DNA of 64,000 nt from Argopecten irradians (Eukaryota; Mollusca; Bivalvia; Pectinida; Pectinidae). Both the position numbers and the translations under genes were made by a program. The stretch covers positions 26,086,452 through 26,150,451 of the forward strand of contig NC_091140.1 of NCBI RefSeq assembly GCF_041381155.1, read 5' to 3'. Positions 36,587 through 48,765 of this stretch are shown here, piece by piece (positions within the stretch are counted from its first letter, which is position 1; each line of letters starts with the position of its first letter). Under the pieces are notes generated by a model that was not told the origin of the DNA, did not search any database, and saw nothing but the letters and a program-made list of their open reading frames with translations.

Positions 36587-39226
36587 GTACTTGCAAAACT
36601 TATTTTTCAAATAGCGTATGTATTATCCTTCAGGTAAAACTTAGACTAATTTATTGTTTGATACATGATGTTAACTGTTTACCTCAAAATCTAGTTGGCT
36701 CCATACTGCTGAGAACAATCAATACACAAGAAATATCTATAATTTTTCAGAAAAATGGCATACTGCTTTTTAAAGTTCTGAACAATATATTTAGTCAATC
36801 TAATTAAATCAAGATGCCCAGTTTAATACTATTATAATTGTAATCGATTTTAATTGTTTAATAACAAAAAATAATCCAATATTAGATTCTTGTTTACGTT
36901 AGATCGACACGTGAATATTTGAGAAACAGCTAAACGATCGATCATATGCAATTATATTCTACTACTAAACAGGATTGGATTTGTGTCTACAATTCTAAAC
37001 CTAAATAATAAACAAATTTACGTACATTTGCCTGGCAAAATGAACTTACGATCGTGATTAAACTTCAAAGTGCCGATCAACTAGTAGTGTTGCTTTTACA
37101 CATGTGCATATGAATTCGAAAATGGCGGCAGGTGATGAAGCCATGCGTTCACTCTGACCTAAATGTCTTTTGAGAATTCTCCCTGTATTGTTGATCTATA
37201 CGGCGAATAGCTTGATAACATTTCAGAAATTAATGCATATTCAAGTAGCAATGAAACAATTAACGTAGCAGGTATCTTTTGTATCCTAAGCTTACATACT
37301 GTGCGAAACTTGCGGTAGTCATTGCACGCCGACTTTGCATGCTTTTATGTCTCGTTCAACGAGACGCTTGATACGCACATGTCTGTCGTAGTCAACAAGA
37401 CTCTGGTTGAACGAGACTACTCATGAATGGCGATTGTTGTAAGGAAGCATGGTTTCTCCAACCGATCGCGAACTAAGGTACGTTACGTTAATAAATAAAC
37501 ATATTTCAAAGTGCAAATGCTTTAATTAGATGTTTGAGTCAGTGAATATACTAAAGTTATGATCAACCGCTGCTGATGTAAATCGTAACAGCGTCGAATA
37601 ACTTTGCAGATTCATGCATAAAATAACAAGCCATACGATAACGTTTAATCTGTCACCATGTGATGATTTCTAGTAAAAGCGAAGTATTTTGAAACATATA
37701 TCGGCGAATTTCACTAAAAATATATTGCAAAATTGAAAAATATTCGATTTTATTTTTAGAATTTCCCAAATATTTTATTATCCCCCGCCCAACGAAGTTG
37801 GCGGGGGATATACAAATGGGTTCCGTCCGTCCGTCCGTCCGTCCGTCCGTCCGTCCGTCCGTCCGTCCGTCCGTCCGTCCGTCCGTCCGTCTGTCCGTCC
37901 GTCCGTACGAATGGTTTCCGGAGCATAACTCTAAAACCAGTAGAGATATTTCCACGAAACTTCATACACACATTGGTCTTATGGTCTAGTAGTGCCTTTT
38001 GCTATTTTAAGGTTTTCACGTTTTGTACTTTTTTCTGTAACCATAGAAACATTGCTGAAAATAGCAGATTTTTGTACCAGGTTCGTTTCCGGAGCATAAC
38101 TCTAAAACCAGAAGAGATATTTCCACGAAACTTCATAGACACATTTGTCTTATGGTCTAGTTGTGCCTTTTGCTATTTTAAAGTTTTCACTTTTTGTACT
38201 TTTTTCTGTAACCATGGAAACATTGCTGAAAAATGGCAGATTTTTGTGTAGAATCGTTTCCGGAGCACAACTCTAAAACCAGCAGAGATATTTCCATGAA
38301 ACTTCATAGACACATTGTTCTTATGGTCTAGTAGTGCCTTTTGCTATTTTTAGGTTTTCACTTTTTGTGCTTTTTTCTGTAACCATAGAAACATTGCTGA
38401 AAATATCATCATATTTTTGTAGTAGGTTCATTTCCGGAGCATAACTCTAAAACCAGCAGAGATATTTCCACGAAACTTCATAGACACTTTCTTTTTATGG
38501 TCTAGTAGTACCTTTTGCTATTTTCATTTTTTGCACTTTTTCCGTTACCATGGAAACATTGCTGAAAATATCATGGTAAATGGTAAGTGGTACTTTGCAA
38601 AACTCCACCCATCTTTGTGTATATAGTCTAATATAAATTAATGTCAAGGCTGTATACCTGATTCAACAATTGCAGCCCCACTCTACTTGAATTATACTCC
38701 ATCTTTCTTTAGCTCAACTTCCTTTTTCCTGTTTTCTTTCCATACACATAAGTCTCTACAATCAAACTTACTTCAGCTTTGATATCTCCATTGGCGGGGG
38801 GATCTGAATGACTATGTCCTTGTTCAAATAACCGGAGGTCATGTAAAAGTCTATGCAAATACACGGAGTTGAAAAACAAAGATAAAGAAGGAAAAAATCG
38901 GGACCGCAGAATTTTATGCAAATAACCGAAATATTCGAATAACCGTTATGCGAATATGTGGAGTCCTCTGTACTTGCAAAACTTATTTTTCAAATAGCGT
39001 ATGTATTATCCTTCAGGTAAAACTTAGACTAATTTATTGTTTGATACATGATGTTAACTGTTTACCTCAAAATCTAGTTGGCTCCATACTGCTGAGAACA
39101 ATCAATACACAAGAAATATCTATAATTTTTCAGAAAAATGGCATACTGCTTTTTAAAGTTCTGAACAATATATTTAGTCAATCTAATTAAATCAAGATGC
39201 CCAGTTTAATACTATTATAATTGTAA
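36587..39226 (+). repeat. 257-bp direct repeats flanking a 2.1 kb insertion in one intron
   Basis: 36587-36843 and 38970-39226 are the same length and read identically (start GTACTTGCAAAACTTATTTT, end ACTATTATAATTGTAA). They bracket 36844-38969, which contains a tandem-unit element and other non-coding DNA. All lie in the intron before the first transmembrane exon. Confidence 0.93.
37776..38640. mobile_element. Tandem-unit element: GC hairpin head, (CCGT)n, four ~170-bp units
   Basis: It starts with a hairpin (ATCCCCCGCCCAACGAAGTT at 37780-37799, closing with GGCGGGGGAT). A (CCGT)n tract at 37823-37905 follows, then about four units of ~170 bp beginning GTTTCCGGAGCATAACTCTA (37914, 38084, 38249, 38429). 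The architecture resembles bivalve pearl-type elements. The Ser-Val-Arg-Pro repeat frames over the CCGT tract are not genes. Confidence 0.8.
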
Positions 39227-39292
39227 ATATCTATTGGTCAAGTCTGATGAATATATTAACATGAACTGACGATTTGTGCCCTGACTTTTCAG

Positions 39293-39418
39293 AGAAGTGT
39301 TGTTGATGCAGTATTAGATGCTACCAAGGATAGGCCTTGGCTATGGGCAGTCATACTCGTAGTTGTTGTACTGCCCATTGTTCTGATCATAGCTTATTGC
39401 TGTATGTCTAAGTCTGAG
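39293..39418 (+). CDS. CANX: Calnexin transmembrane exon, version 1
   Basis: A 126-base, phase-0/0 exon (acceptor CTGACTTTTCAG, donor GTAAGC) encodes 42 residues: RSVVDAVLDATKDRPWLW, a hydrophobic stretch (AVILVVVVLPIVLIIAY), then CCMSKSE. The RPWLW entry, the Pro in mid-membrane and the juxtamembrane Cys-Cys match type I membrane calnexin. In vertebrates that Cys pair is palmitoylated. It anchors the chaperone in the ER with its tail in the cytosol. Confidence 0.93.
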
Positions 39419-39947
39419 GTAAGCCTGATAGGTTAAACATAGGATTGGATATGTAATGATGGAACTCACAGCATCAGTGTGCTCTACCTGATTTGTGGCA
39501 CCAGATTCTCTCTAAACTGGTAACGATACAACATATCCATGTGCTTAAGTATGACTGGTAAAGACGGCTGGGTGTTCTGATGCTGAGAGTTGGTGTTGTA
39601 CAGCTTGCTTTCACCAGGAGAGGAATGTTTAAACCAAGGTTTACAAGGTCTATTCTCATTTCACCACTATTCAATTAAAATCAGTTGCTTAAAAAAGTAA
39701 TAAAAAATTATCTCAATAGTTTTTAGACCAAAATAAAAATATTCTAGTAAAATCAGTTGCATAAAAACGTAGAGAAATGATTTTCTAGTAAAAAAAATTT
39801 GCCCAACATAATAAGAATATGTTGACTGTGTTGATAGTGAAAATGCAGCAGATTTGAGAATGGACCTGTAAATCTATGGTTGATATCAGCCTGTCTGGTG
39901 AATTTTATGTAACGCATGTTGACATGTTGGTTTTGTTATGGATACAG

Positions 39948-40079
39948 AAGAGCATCTGGAAGACCCTGCACTCGGCAGCTGACCAGTATCCATGGCTCTG
40001 GGCCATTTATATAGTAGTTCTTTTACTGCCAGTACTCCTGCTCTCCATCTGTCTGTGCCCACGGACCGGACCCATCACG
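39948..40079 (+). CDS. CANX: Calnexin transmembrane exon, version 2 (tandem alternative)
   Basis: A 132-base, phase-0/0 exon (acceptor GGATACAG, weak donor GTACTG) encodes 44 residues: KSIWKTLHSAADQYPWLW, then a hydrophobic AIYIVVLLLPVLLLSI and CLCPRTGPIT. It is a second complete copy of the transmembrane unit, with PWLW and the mid-membrane Pro kept, but with CLC instead of Cys-Cys. Equal phases allow either exon to be used alone. If the donor is skipped the frame reads on to VLTPSHDVF and a stop at ~40108, giving a tail without the basic ER-retention end. Use by the transcript is inferred, not shown. Confidence 0.82.
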
Positions 40080-41214
40080 GTACTGACGCCTTCTCATGAT
40101 GTTTTCTAACACATCAGATTTATAGCTGACTGCTGCTTCTCAAGTCTTAGTATGGACTTTTGTAGTCATGTGCATGACTTTGTCAATCATTTCTAACATT
40201 TATATAGTGATAGTTAATAGCTATATAGTAAAACTTGAATATATACAGATGTACTGAAAACTGAAACATAATACCATAATGAAACCCACTCAGATCAACA
40301 TGTAAAACAAATTATTTTTAAAATCATAAGTGTACTGTTTTTGGTTTTGATTTACAAAGTGTTTTAGTAGTACTGATGTTATTCTGGAAACTGTTAGAGC
40401 TAGAATATCCTATTTCAATTACAAGTTGGATTTGGTTGGTATAACAGCTGCAGCATGTCTGTAGTTCTTTCATAAACAGCTTATTGAAATTTTATCATTG
40501 TAATCATAAACTCTTGATTTTAATTGTCTTGTCCCGCAGTAAGTGTACATACACCAACATTTTGAAAACAACTAAAATCTGTGATAAGAATAACATCAAC
40601 TAGCAATCGATGTGAGGAAGATTAAAACTTGGTTCCAAAAAGAGTATAAAATATAGCACAAAGATGACACTTCTCTTTACTGCATGTTTTAATGAGTGAG
40701 AAACATCTGTCTAAATATGTATTATTATTATGTATACATGCAGTAAAGTTTGATGTTGTAAATGCTGTACAGCTAATGTATTTTTATACAGTATTTGTCC
40801 AGCTTCGTAGTGTAGTAATCTCAATAACAATTAATACTAGATTGAGAATTGGTCTTTTCATATTGCTGCTTCTATTGGTTCATTATATCATAAACAATAT
40901 TTTTCCCGTTCTAATTGTTTGTGCATTTGATATAGCTGCAAACACACATGCGACAAGCAGTAGATGTTTTATATATCTTGGCAAATTTTCTTCTTGTTTT
41001 TTAAGTAACTAACATCATCACTTTTTTTTTGTTTCTTTGTTTAAATTGTAAGAGAAAAAAGAAGGGGAAAAAAGACAATATTTGAACCTATTTGTGATCA
41101 TTTATCAGTACATTAAGATGTTAATATGATTATAGTGATAATGTGAGTTTACACAAGTATTGATCACTCTCCAGAAGTGTTAAATTGTGTTCTAATGCTA
41201 AATGGGTTTTACAG

Positions 41215-41379
41215 CCTGAGAAGATCCAGAGTCACAAGAAGAAGACTGATGAAGCTTCTCCAGACGAGACAGAGGAGAAGGAAAATGGAGAGGAAGAGGA
41301 GGAGGAGGAAGATGTTGGACCAGGGGGAGACAACCCTCCACAAACCAAGAAGTCCAAGGCAGATCTAGAGGCAGATGAG
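41215..41379 (+). CDS. CANX: Calnexin cytosolic tail exon, acidic
   Basis: A 165-base, phase-0/0 exon between GGTTTTACAG and GTATAT encodes 55 residues: PEKIQSHKKKTDEA, an acidic run of Glu and Asp at mid-exon, and KKSKADLEADE. Basic residues next to the membrane followed by an acidic tail are typical of calnexin, where this tail binds ribosomes and calcium and is phosphorylated. Confidence 0.92.
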
Positions 41380-41898
41380 GTATATATACCGAATATTTCA
41401 TTGACATTTTTTTATGTCAACTTTCCTTATATATAGGTAAAAACAACAACAGTATTTTGCATTCAGTTACTTTCCGTTGGCAGTTATCGAAGAATTAATG
41501 ATAACTAGACAATAGCTAATTCCGGCATAACTACCTACTGTAAGCAGGTTAATGTTTACATCAGAATTATTCTGATAAGGATTCTTGAAAACATCTCAAG
41601 ATATTTTTCTCCTATTAGATGATCATTGATGAATAAACAATGCTTTATCTTTGGAGAAAGAACAGCAATTTCAATAGCCATATATATATCTTATTTGCTG
41701 TGGTGACAGTTGTGACATCAAGTCATAACATAACAAAAATGCTAGCAGCCATTCACTTAAGACAGCCAACTGTATTTGGTAAGGCTGCAGTGTTAATATT
41801 TTGACTTGTAATTTTATGTTGATAGAATTCAGTGAACTTTATTAATGTCATCTTTTCTTTATAGACAGAAAGTGATTTAAAATTGCTTTTACTTACAG

Positions 41899-41966
41899 AC
41901 AAATGATGCGGATGAGGAAGAGGAAGAGGAAACAGAAGAGAACACAGCTAAAAAAGATTCACCTAG
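41899..41966 (+). CDS. CANX: Calnexin cytosolic tail exon, acidic (second)
   Basis: A 68-base exon (acceptor TTTACTTACAG, donor GTTAGT) reads TNDADEEEEEETEENTAKKD then SPR, ending on the first two bases of an Arg codon completed by the last exon. Confidence 0.9.
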
Positions 41967-42326
41967 GTTAGTTTTGTCCTTGTATATATCACATATTTCA
42001 TCGAGACTAAAATGGATGGAAACCATATACATGAAATGGAAGAAGCATAAAGTGCGAGTCCATTATGTCCTGTTCTGATCTGAGATTAAGGCATTTATTG
42101 TCTTAAAAACAGTTCTAGTTCATTCAGATTTTACCATTCTTGTATGACATAAAATAACAATGATAGCCAAGTTAGGTTTTTGTTGAAGAAAAATCAATTC
42201 TGTAAAAACATTGATTAGACAGTGTACAAACTTAAATATGTTAAAATTTAAAGAGGAATTTTCATTATCCGTCTAAATATATTATCATGTAATTATTAAA
42301 TGTGTTTGATGTTTATATAATTCCAG

Positions 42327-42366
42327 GAGATCATCACCGAGAAAGAGGAAGCCAAGGAAAGATTAA
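42327..42366 (+). CDS. CANX: Calnexin last coding exon with RKPRKD ER-retention end
   Basis: After TATAATTCCAG the exon completes Arg and reads RSSPRKRKPRKD, then TAA at 42364-42366. This matches the conserved SPR-x-RKPR-(basic)-acidic end of calnexins (RKPRRE in mammals), the cytosolic ER-retention signal with the adjacent Ser-Pro phosphorylation site. The intact tail argues that at least the 3' part of the gene is under constraint. Confidence 0.93.
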
Positions 42367-45300
42367 TCCAACATAGCTGTAGGTTAAGATGAAATGATGC
42401 AGTGATATGTTGTGGGTGTGTGTACGAGTCGTTCAGGGAGGATTGATAGCAGTGAGAGAGATGTACGCTCCTGTACTAGTGGCCCCCGTTAATTGGAATG
42501 GTCGACTGGTCGGTGATAAGATTAGGGGCATAGCATCTCCAGGGATCAATTGATAAGCTTTAATAACCAGTAGTATAATTAGTTATGTAAGACAGATAGT
42601 TGGTTTGTGACTACCAACATAGGACTGCATGATAGAAACCATAACCAGTCATGTCATAATCCCACCACAGTTCAATGAAAGTGACAGAATAGGGGAGTAA
42701 CATGTCGCTTCTCTTTTCTGTACCATAATTTCACATGGAGACTAGATTCTGTCTTAGCAGATTACAGAGTTAGCTCCCTTGCGGACTGGTATCCATTGTG
42801 ACATCATTATTTTGTGAGTGCAATTCACGTCATTTTCTCCGAAAAGTATGATGTTACGCAATGTTACACTCACATACACATGATGTCTCAATCAATACCT
42901 ATCCGCAAGGATAGGTAACTCTGCAATAATTGTGTTTTGTCGTATTTGGGTTGTTGTGTTAGGAAACTGCTATCAAACTATTTTCTATTTAAACTATTTT
43001 ACACCAGTTGTATTTATAGAGTAAGAGCTGTTATAATGGTCTAAAAAAATTGTTGAGCTATTTGTTTATGGAAAGCGATTTTTCAGAATTGCCAGCAAAT
43101 TGCTTTATAATGAATGACGATGTGTGAGTGAGCATATTTATTTACACCAATATGTAAGCTGTTAATAGGGTATATACACAAGTATGGCCACTGACACAAT
43201 AGAAAGATTTTCTGTGACTGTTGTTTTCATGTGTTGACAGTCTATGTGAATTGAGATATGCATGCAGAGGTGTTTTCTAGTGTGTGTAGCTTGAAAAGCT
43301 ATTGTCATCAAACCAGATTCCTGTCCATGTCTATCTAGACATTTGGCTGTATGCAGAATGTTTTCATTAATAATATACTAGTACATTGTACCCAGTTATT
43401 CATAATTTGCTCATTTGTCATCACCAATATGTTTACATATGTGTGTGTGTATGTGTGTGTGTATGTCCTTGGTATGATCTCATTCACATTTAGCTCTTCA
43501 TATGTCCAAGAGTGTACGGTAAACAAACATACATGTTTGTTATTTTATGCTGTGATGAGTAGTGTATATTTCATCCTTGCCCTGTACCACACCTATTCCA
43601 TCATACACCATATACATGTACAACTATCTCCATAGTGAAAAGTGAACGTGTGATATATGGGACTTGCTCATTTACGGTGTAGATTTTGTTGAAGTCAGGT
43701 ACTGATTTTTTTTTACCTTTATATGTTCTGTATGTAGTTAGATTTCACAATGTAATTTAAACATTGTATAGATACCTAGGATTCCAACTGCAAGTGTAAT
43801 CTATACTATACAATAACGTTGTCCAAACTGGTTTCCATCTTTTTATTTCGAAAAAATATCACTATCTAAAACTAACCTTCACATCACATGAATAGTTTGT
43901 TAGTGACCAATTTTGAAAGAAGAAAATGTGTAGATGGCTTCTTGTGTGTGACCATCTGATGGTATATGGTAAAATATTAACATGAGCATGCAGTTTTGTT
44001 TTACTTTGTCCCTACAAAAGTATCAAAGTATGAAAATGATATACCTGAATGACTTTGCCCTTGAAGACATCTAGTCGACCACGTTCATTCCCATTTTGGT
44101 GTGTTTATTGTGTGTTCCGGATGTTTTGGATGATTTGCTTTTAAAGATTTGTTCATTAAGTGGTGAATGTAAGAATTGTTAATTTTTTTTACTTGGTGTT
44201 TTCATCTGTTATATAATGATTTTTAGAAACTGTTCATGTAATCAGAAATGTTTGTCATTTGTTCCATTGGATAGAATTCCCTTGTTGATATGACGACTTG
44301 TATGCCTATGTATCCATTTAAAATCTGTTCTTACCTTATTGTTAAGTATGTCTGCTCTAAGTAAACGAGAAGACCTCTTATCAAAATATTTAAAAAGTAT
44401 CTGGGTACTTTGGAAAATGTCATGGAATATGAATACTATAGATATGTATATGATTGGCTAATAGTCGGTAAACATTTCTAAGAATGTGAAGCATCATGTC
44501 AACTTAATGGGCTTTGTTTTTGATGAAGTGCCTTTTTAATGTGATTTAGGAGTACAGATTCGCCAGAATTAGTGGAACTGTCAGGGACTGTAAACCAACA
44601 GTCTTTTGTGTGCTATTTACAACTCCAATTTCGTCTTTGAAATAATTTTGCAAATGTTTATCTCCACTGATTTATATAAACATCACTTATATTGAAAGGA
44701 ATTTTTCAGAATTTCCATTCAACATTTAAATCTGTGAATGTTAATCTTCATGAAATGTGTATTGCAACAGAAATTGCTAAATTTAATAGCTGAGAAAGGA
44801 AGTTGGTTTACATCTTCTTTGAGCCAATTAAATACGCTGGAGGTATTTACAGCAAGCCTTACATTTTTCTTGACATATTCCAAGGACACAAAGAGAGAGT
44901 TTGTAAATCTTAAAAACTAAATTATTTACAACTTAATAGACCTGTGTAATAATGACTCATGATTTAGTATAATGTTTTTGTAATTTGGAGATTTTGTTGT
45001 CCCTAAGGTCTAGTGGTGAATAGATGATGGTAAAACAAAGAGAGCGTGTTAATCAGTTAACTGTGTATTGCAATAGTATAGTATATATATCTAATCTGAT
45101 AAATATAGGATCGGTATATTGTAAATGTAATGATGATTTATATCAATACCATTAACTTGTGTTTTATAGTTTTAAGTTAAATATTCCGTTAATGTGACCA
45201 CCTTCAATGATTTTCTTGTTTGATAGGTAAACATAGGGTGACAGACTGGGGTCATACCAAACCATATTGATCCCATATCGTTCTTGGGTCAAGGTTTGTT

Positions 45301-45541
45301 CAAGTGTTTTGGAGTTAATTGGTATAAAATATTGATTTGAAAAAATTACGACTATCTGTATCAGGACTTTTGAATTATTTCAAATCATGTTCCATTTGCA
45401 TTCTTCAATGTTAATTTTAAATTGTATTATTAAAATTTTAATCTAAGAAATTTTTCACTTGGAATCAGAACAGGATATTTGTTGAAATAATTGTTCGTTT
45501 AGAACTTTTCACAAATTGTATGAATACCAGTCTTAATAAAA
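42367..45541 (+). other. CANX: Probable calnexin 3' UTR
   Basis: No coding exon, repeat array or transposon end interrupts this 3.2 kb. An AATAAA lies at 45535-45540, just before the repeat-rich region starts. It contains a short (GT)n-like run at 43439-43465. Its extent as a UTR is inferred from the signal position; earlier poly(A) sites are possible. Confidence 0.45.
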
Positions 45542-46120
45542 CTCATTTCTTTTCTTAACACAGCTTTCATTTATCTATTGAAATTGTACTGACAAATAAT
45601 TTTGGAATTAAGCAATGTTTAAAACACACCACAACCTTATAGCTGGTTACTTTGCAGGTCCAGTTATAAGGAATTTTTGACCTGAAATAGGAAAATTAAA
45701 TTTTCTTTGATTTCTCAACAATATTTGGTGTATCAAATTTATGTAACCATAGTAATGTTTAATACCACAGAATTGCTAATGTGAAAATAACTGACTACAT
45801 GGTAAACCATAAATTGCGTAATTGACCTTTTATCATTGGAGTAAAACTGCTTCTTTGTTAACACATCTTACAAATGATGTCATACTACAATGTACATCTC
45901 ATGACATTTGTATATTGATACTGAAAATCTTCCTGAATGTGGTTTTTCAGTAGTGAGAGCATCGTGTATTGGTAATATTAGGATTTATGTCCTATAAACA
46001 GCTACAGTAGCTTAGGTCATACAAGGCAAACCACTGTCCCACTCCCTGTACTAAGTGCTAAGCATGAGCAGAAACTACCACTTTGACAGACCATTGTGTG
46101 TCCTGGTAAGGGAAAAAATA

Positions 46121-47367
46121 TGGCACGCCGTTTTGTCATAAAATACATATAATACTTAAGGTCAAATCTTTTGCCCTCAAGGTAAAAAGATTTGCTGTTA
46201 AGGTCAAATTTTTTTACCTTAAGGTTACATGTAGATCTTTTGACTGTACATAATGGCAAAAACTTTTGCCCTTAAAGTCAAAAGATTTGTCCTTAAGGTT
46301 AAAAAATCGGATAGGTAACATAATGGCAAAAACGATAATTTGACATTATGTCCATATTTTTTAACCTTAAGTTGTAAACAAATCTTTACATAATGGCAAA
46401 TCTTTTGACCTTAACGTATGTGTGATGTCTTAAATGTTGACATACCACTTGCTGGGAATGGAATCATCCAATTGTTTGTTGGTCAGAATTAGTATTCATT
46501 TCATTAAGGGGAAGGGGGAGTTATTTTGAGATCAGGCGTTTCTTCAATTTACAGTATCAGCGATGGACAATGTTTCAATAAATCAAGAATCTCGTATTAT
46601 TTTTCATTTTTTGAAAGGGAATGGTAAAATTTTTATAATAGCCTAAACTATAAAATAGTCCAAACAGTTATTTGACCTTAAGGTTAAAAGATTTTTTGAC
46701 CTTAAGGGCAAAAGATTTATTTACCTTAAGGTTAGAAGTTATTTGACCTTTAGGTTAAAAAAGTTTTTTGACCTTCAAGGCAAAAGATTTATTAACCTTA
46801 AGGGCAAAAGATTCATTTAGCTTATGGTTAAAAGATGTATCAACCTTAAGGCTAAAAGTTATTATTATTAAGCAAGGGCTTAAGATTTCTTGACCATAAA
46901 GTTAAAACTGTTTTATTATAATTGTAGCAATATAAATGAATTAGTACTAGATAGATTTTAGTGTCAAAAATAAATGAACAATTTTGTAAACAATTTTGTT
47001 AAATTATACATGTATTTGAGGATTTTTAATTTCGTCAGTTGTTTGGTGTTTTCATTTTCTTTTTTGAAAGGACTTGAAATTTCATTTCACTAAGTGTTTC
47101 ATGTTGTTCAGTATGTGGACAAGTCCATTGCTTGATTAGGGGTATGAATAGCATTGTGACTTCTATACATCAATTATTTGCCATTATGTACATTTCACCT
47201 TAAGAGCAAAAGATTTGACATTTAGGACAAAAAGGTTTTTGACCTTAGGTCAAATCTTTTGCCCTTAATGTGAAATGTACATCATGGCAAAAAAACATTT
47301 TTTGCCCTTAAGGTAAAAAGATTTGACCTTAAGTATTATGTGTATTTTATGACAAAACGGCGTGCCA
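46121..47367. mobile_element. 1.25 kb TIR element with TA target duplication
   Basis: The left end 46121-46172 and right end 47318-47367 are inverted copies. The outermost bases are TGGCACGCCGTTTTGTCATA on the left and its complement on the right, flanked by TA at 46119-46120 and 47368-47369. Inside, CCTTAAGG and short alternating direct/inverted blocks of the type AAGGTCAAAAGATTT recur more than a dozen times. No transposase is present, so this is a MITE-like, Tc1/mariner-type non-autonomous element. Confidence 0.85.
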
Positions 47368-47604
47368 TAAAAAAATACAGTTTTCAAGTGCTCAAATCAA
47401 GGCCAAAAGTTGGGCAGTACCAAAGGAGACGTTTGGAAGAATAATCATTAGAAAGAGAAGAAATCTAAGGACCATGCAACCGCCGCAAAAAGTACTTTTC
47501 TAACTGCAAGGCAGCAAAGCATCAATAGAGCATCTCAATTTACATGTTTTATATTAACTATTGCGTTATTTCGGGAAAGACAAAATGTTATGTTATGCCT
47601 GCAG

Positions 47605-47729
47605 CTAGTCCGCTAAACCTGCCTATATTATTAGGCTTTTTTAATATATTATTTTTTTTTTGCCTAATATATATTAGGCAAAAAAAAAATTAAAAAAGCC
47701 TAATAATATAGGCAGGTTTAGCGGACTAG
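47605..47729. mobile_element. 125-bp near-perfect foldback element with 7-bp target duplication
   Basis: The whole element is one palindrome. CTAGTCCGCTAAACCTGCC at the left end is mirrored by GGCAGGTTTAGCGGACTAG at the right end, with A/T-rich inner arms and a second TATTAGGC/GCCTAATA stem at the centre. CCTGCAG occurs directly on both sides (47598-47604 and 47730-47736). There is no coding capacity. Confidence 0.9.
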
Positions 47730-48199
47730 CCTGCAGCATGTCCGAATGAATGATCTCGACTTTCAGATATACTGTTATTTCTTTTTAATAAAATGTCCCA
47801 AACATTTATCAGTGCGCGAATGATATAAATTGAACATTCGACAAAAACAGATGATGAAAGGACATCGGCGTATTTTGTTGAATAATGACGTCAGACGGGT
47901 ATAGGGAAGTTTTTTATGAAGATAGATATGTTTTCACGTGACTAAATGAACAGTAATTACACTAAGTAGCAGCAAAAGTTATAAAATTTTGTTTGTTGCC
48001 GTTTACAGAAACTTGTAAGATATACGAATAATGTTCGAAAATAATTTTATTGTCTTCTTGATCGACATGCACGTGCACGTGGCCCACAATAAAAAATGCA
48101 TTCATGATTGGTAGAAGCGTCGACAAAAACAAAAGCTCGCTCAAAACTTTGTTGTTCTTTTAAGAAGCTGATGATTGAAATTTCCGTCGCCCTTGGACC

Positions 48200-48765
48200 T
48201 TCTCGTGTGTCTTATAACAAAGATCGGCGGTGGGAAAAGAAATTTTAGTCTGGTGCAGAGTCCTTCAAAATGCACCAAAATCAGATAGGCCAAAATCTGC
48301 ATCAGGAAATCCTTGAAGGAGATGCTAGATTTACAGTTCGTTATATAGCACTAAAGGTAGGCATATGACTATCAACGGTTTACCTATTTTTAGGAAGCAT
48401 TTGAAAGTCCGCAAAATTTCTGCTAGATGGGTGCCACATCTAAATATTGACTGACGAGAAAAATAGGCAACGGGATATATAAAGTGAAAAAAGCTGCTTC
48501 AAGATGTAACTAAAAGGAATTTGCCAATGTCGTCACAGACAATGAAACCTACATATTGTACAATGTAGGTCCATCATTTTGAGTCCGTTGTATGAACAAT
48601 CTTTGACTGCAAAGGGGGTTTTACATGCAATCTTAATCTCTCGTGAGGGAGTCGCAAATAAACGTGCCGGTGAAAACGCACAAAAGCATCAACGGAAAGT
48701 ACTACAAAGACGTAGTACTGATGAAACTGAAAAAAAAGGTATTATCAGAAATAACGCCCCACTCA
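48200..48765 (+). pseudogene. Mariner-type transposase fossil
   Basis: Fragments in all three plus frames line up in order with mariner transposases. A piece of the N-terminal HTH region (KSDRPKSAS near 48278-48305) is followed by DARFTVRYIA (~48322-48352) and KHLKVRKISARWVPHL (~48395-48443). Next comes the catalytic-domain start VVTDNETYILY (~48528-48561), where the first Asp of the usual TGDETW motif is shifted, then PVKTHKSINGKYYKDVVL (~48664-48720). Several stops and frameshifts separate them, so the gene is dead. No terminal repeats were located. Confidence 0.8.

Noticed and set aside
37653..37989. Overlapping frames encoding Arg-Thr-Asp-Gly or Ser-Val-Arg-Pro repeats
   Set aside because: They are translations of a (CCGT)n tract in a repeat element.
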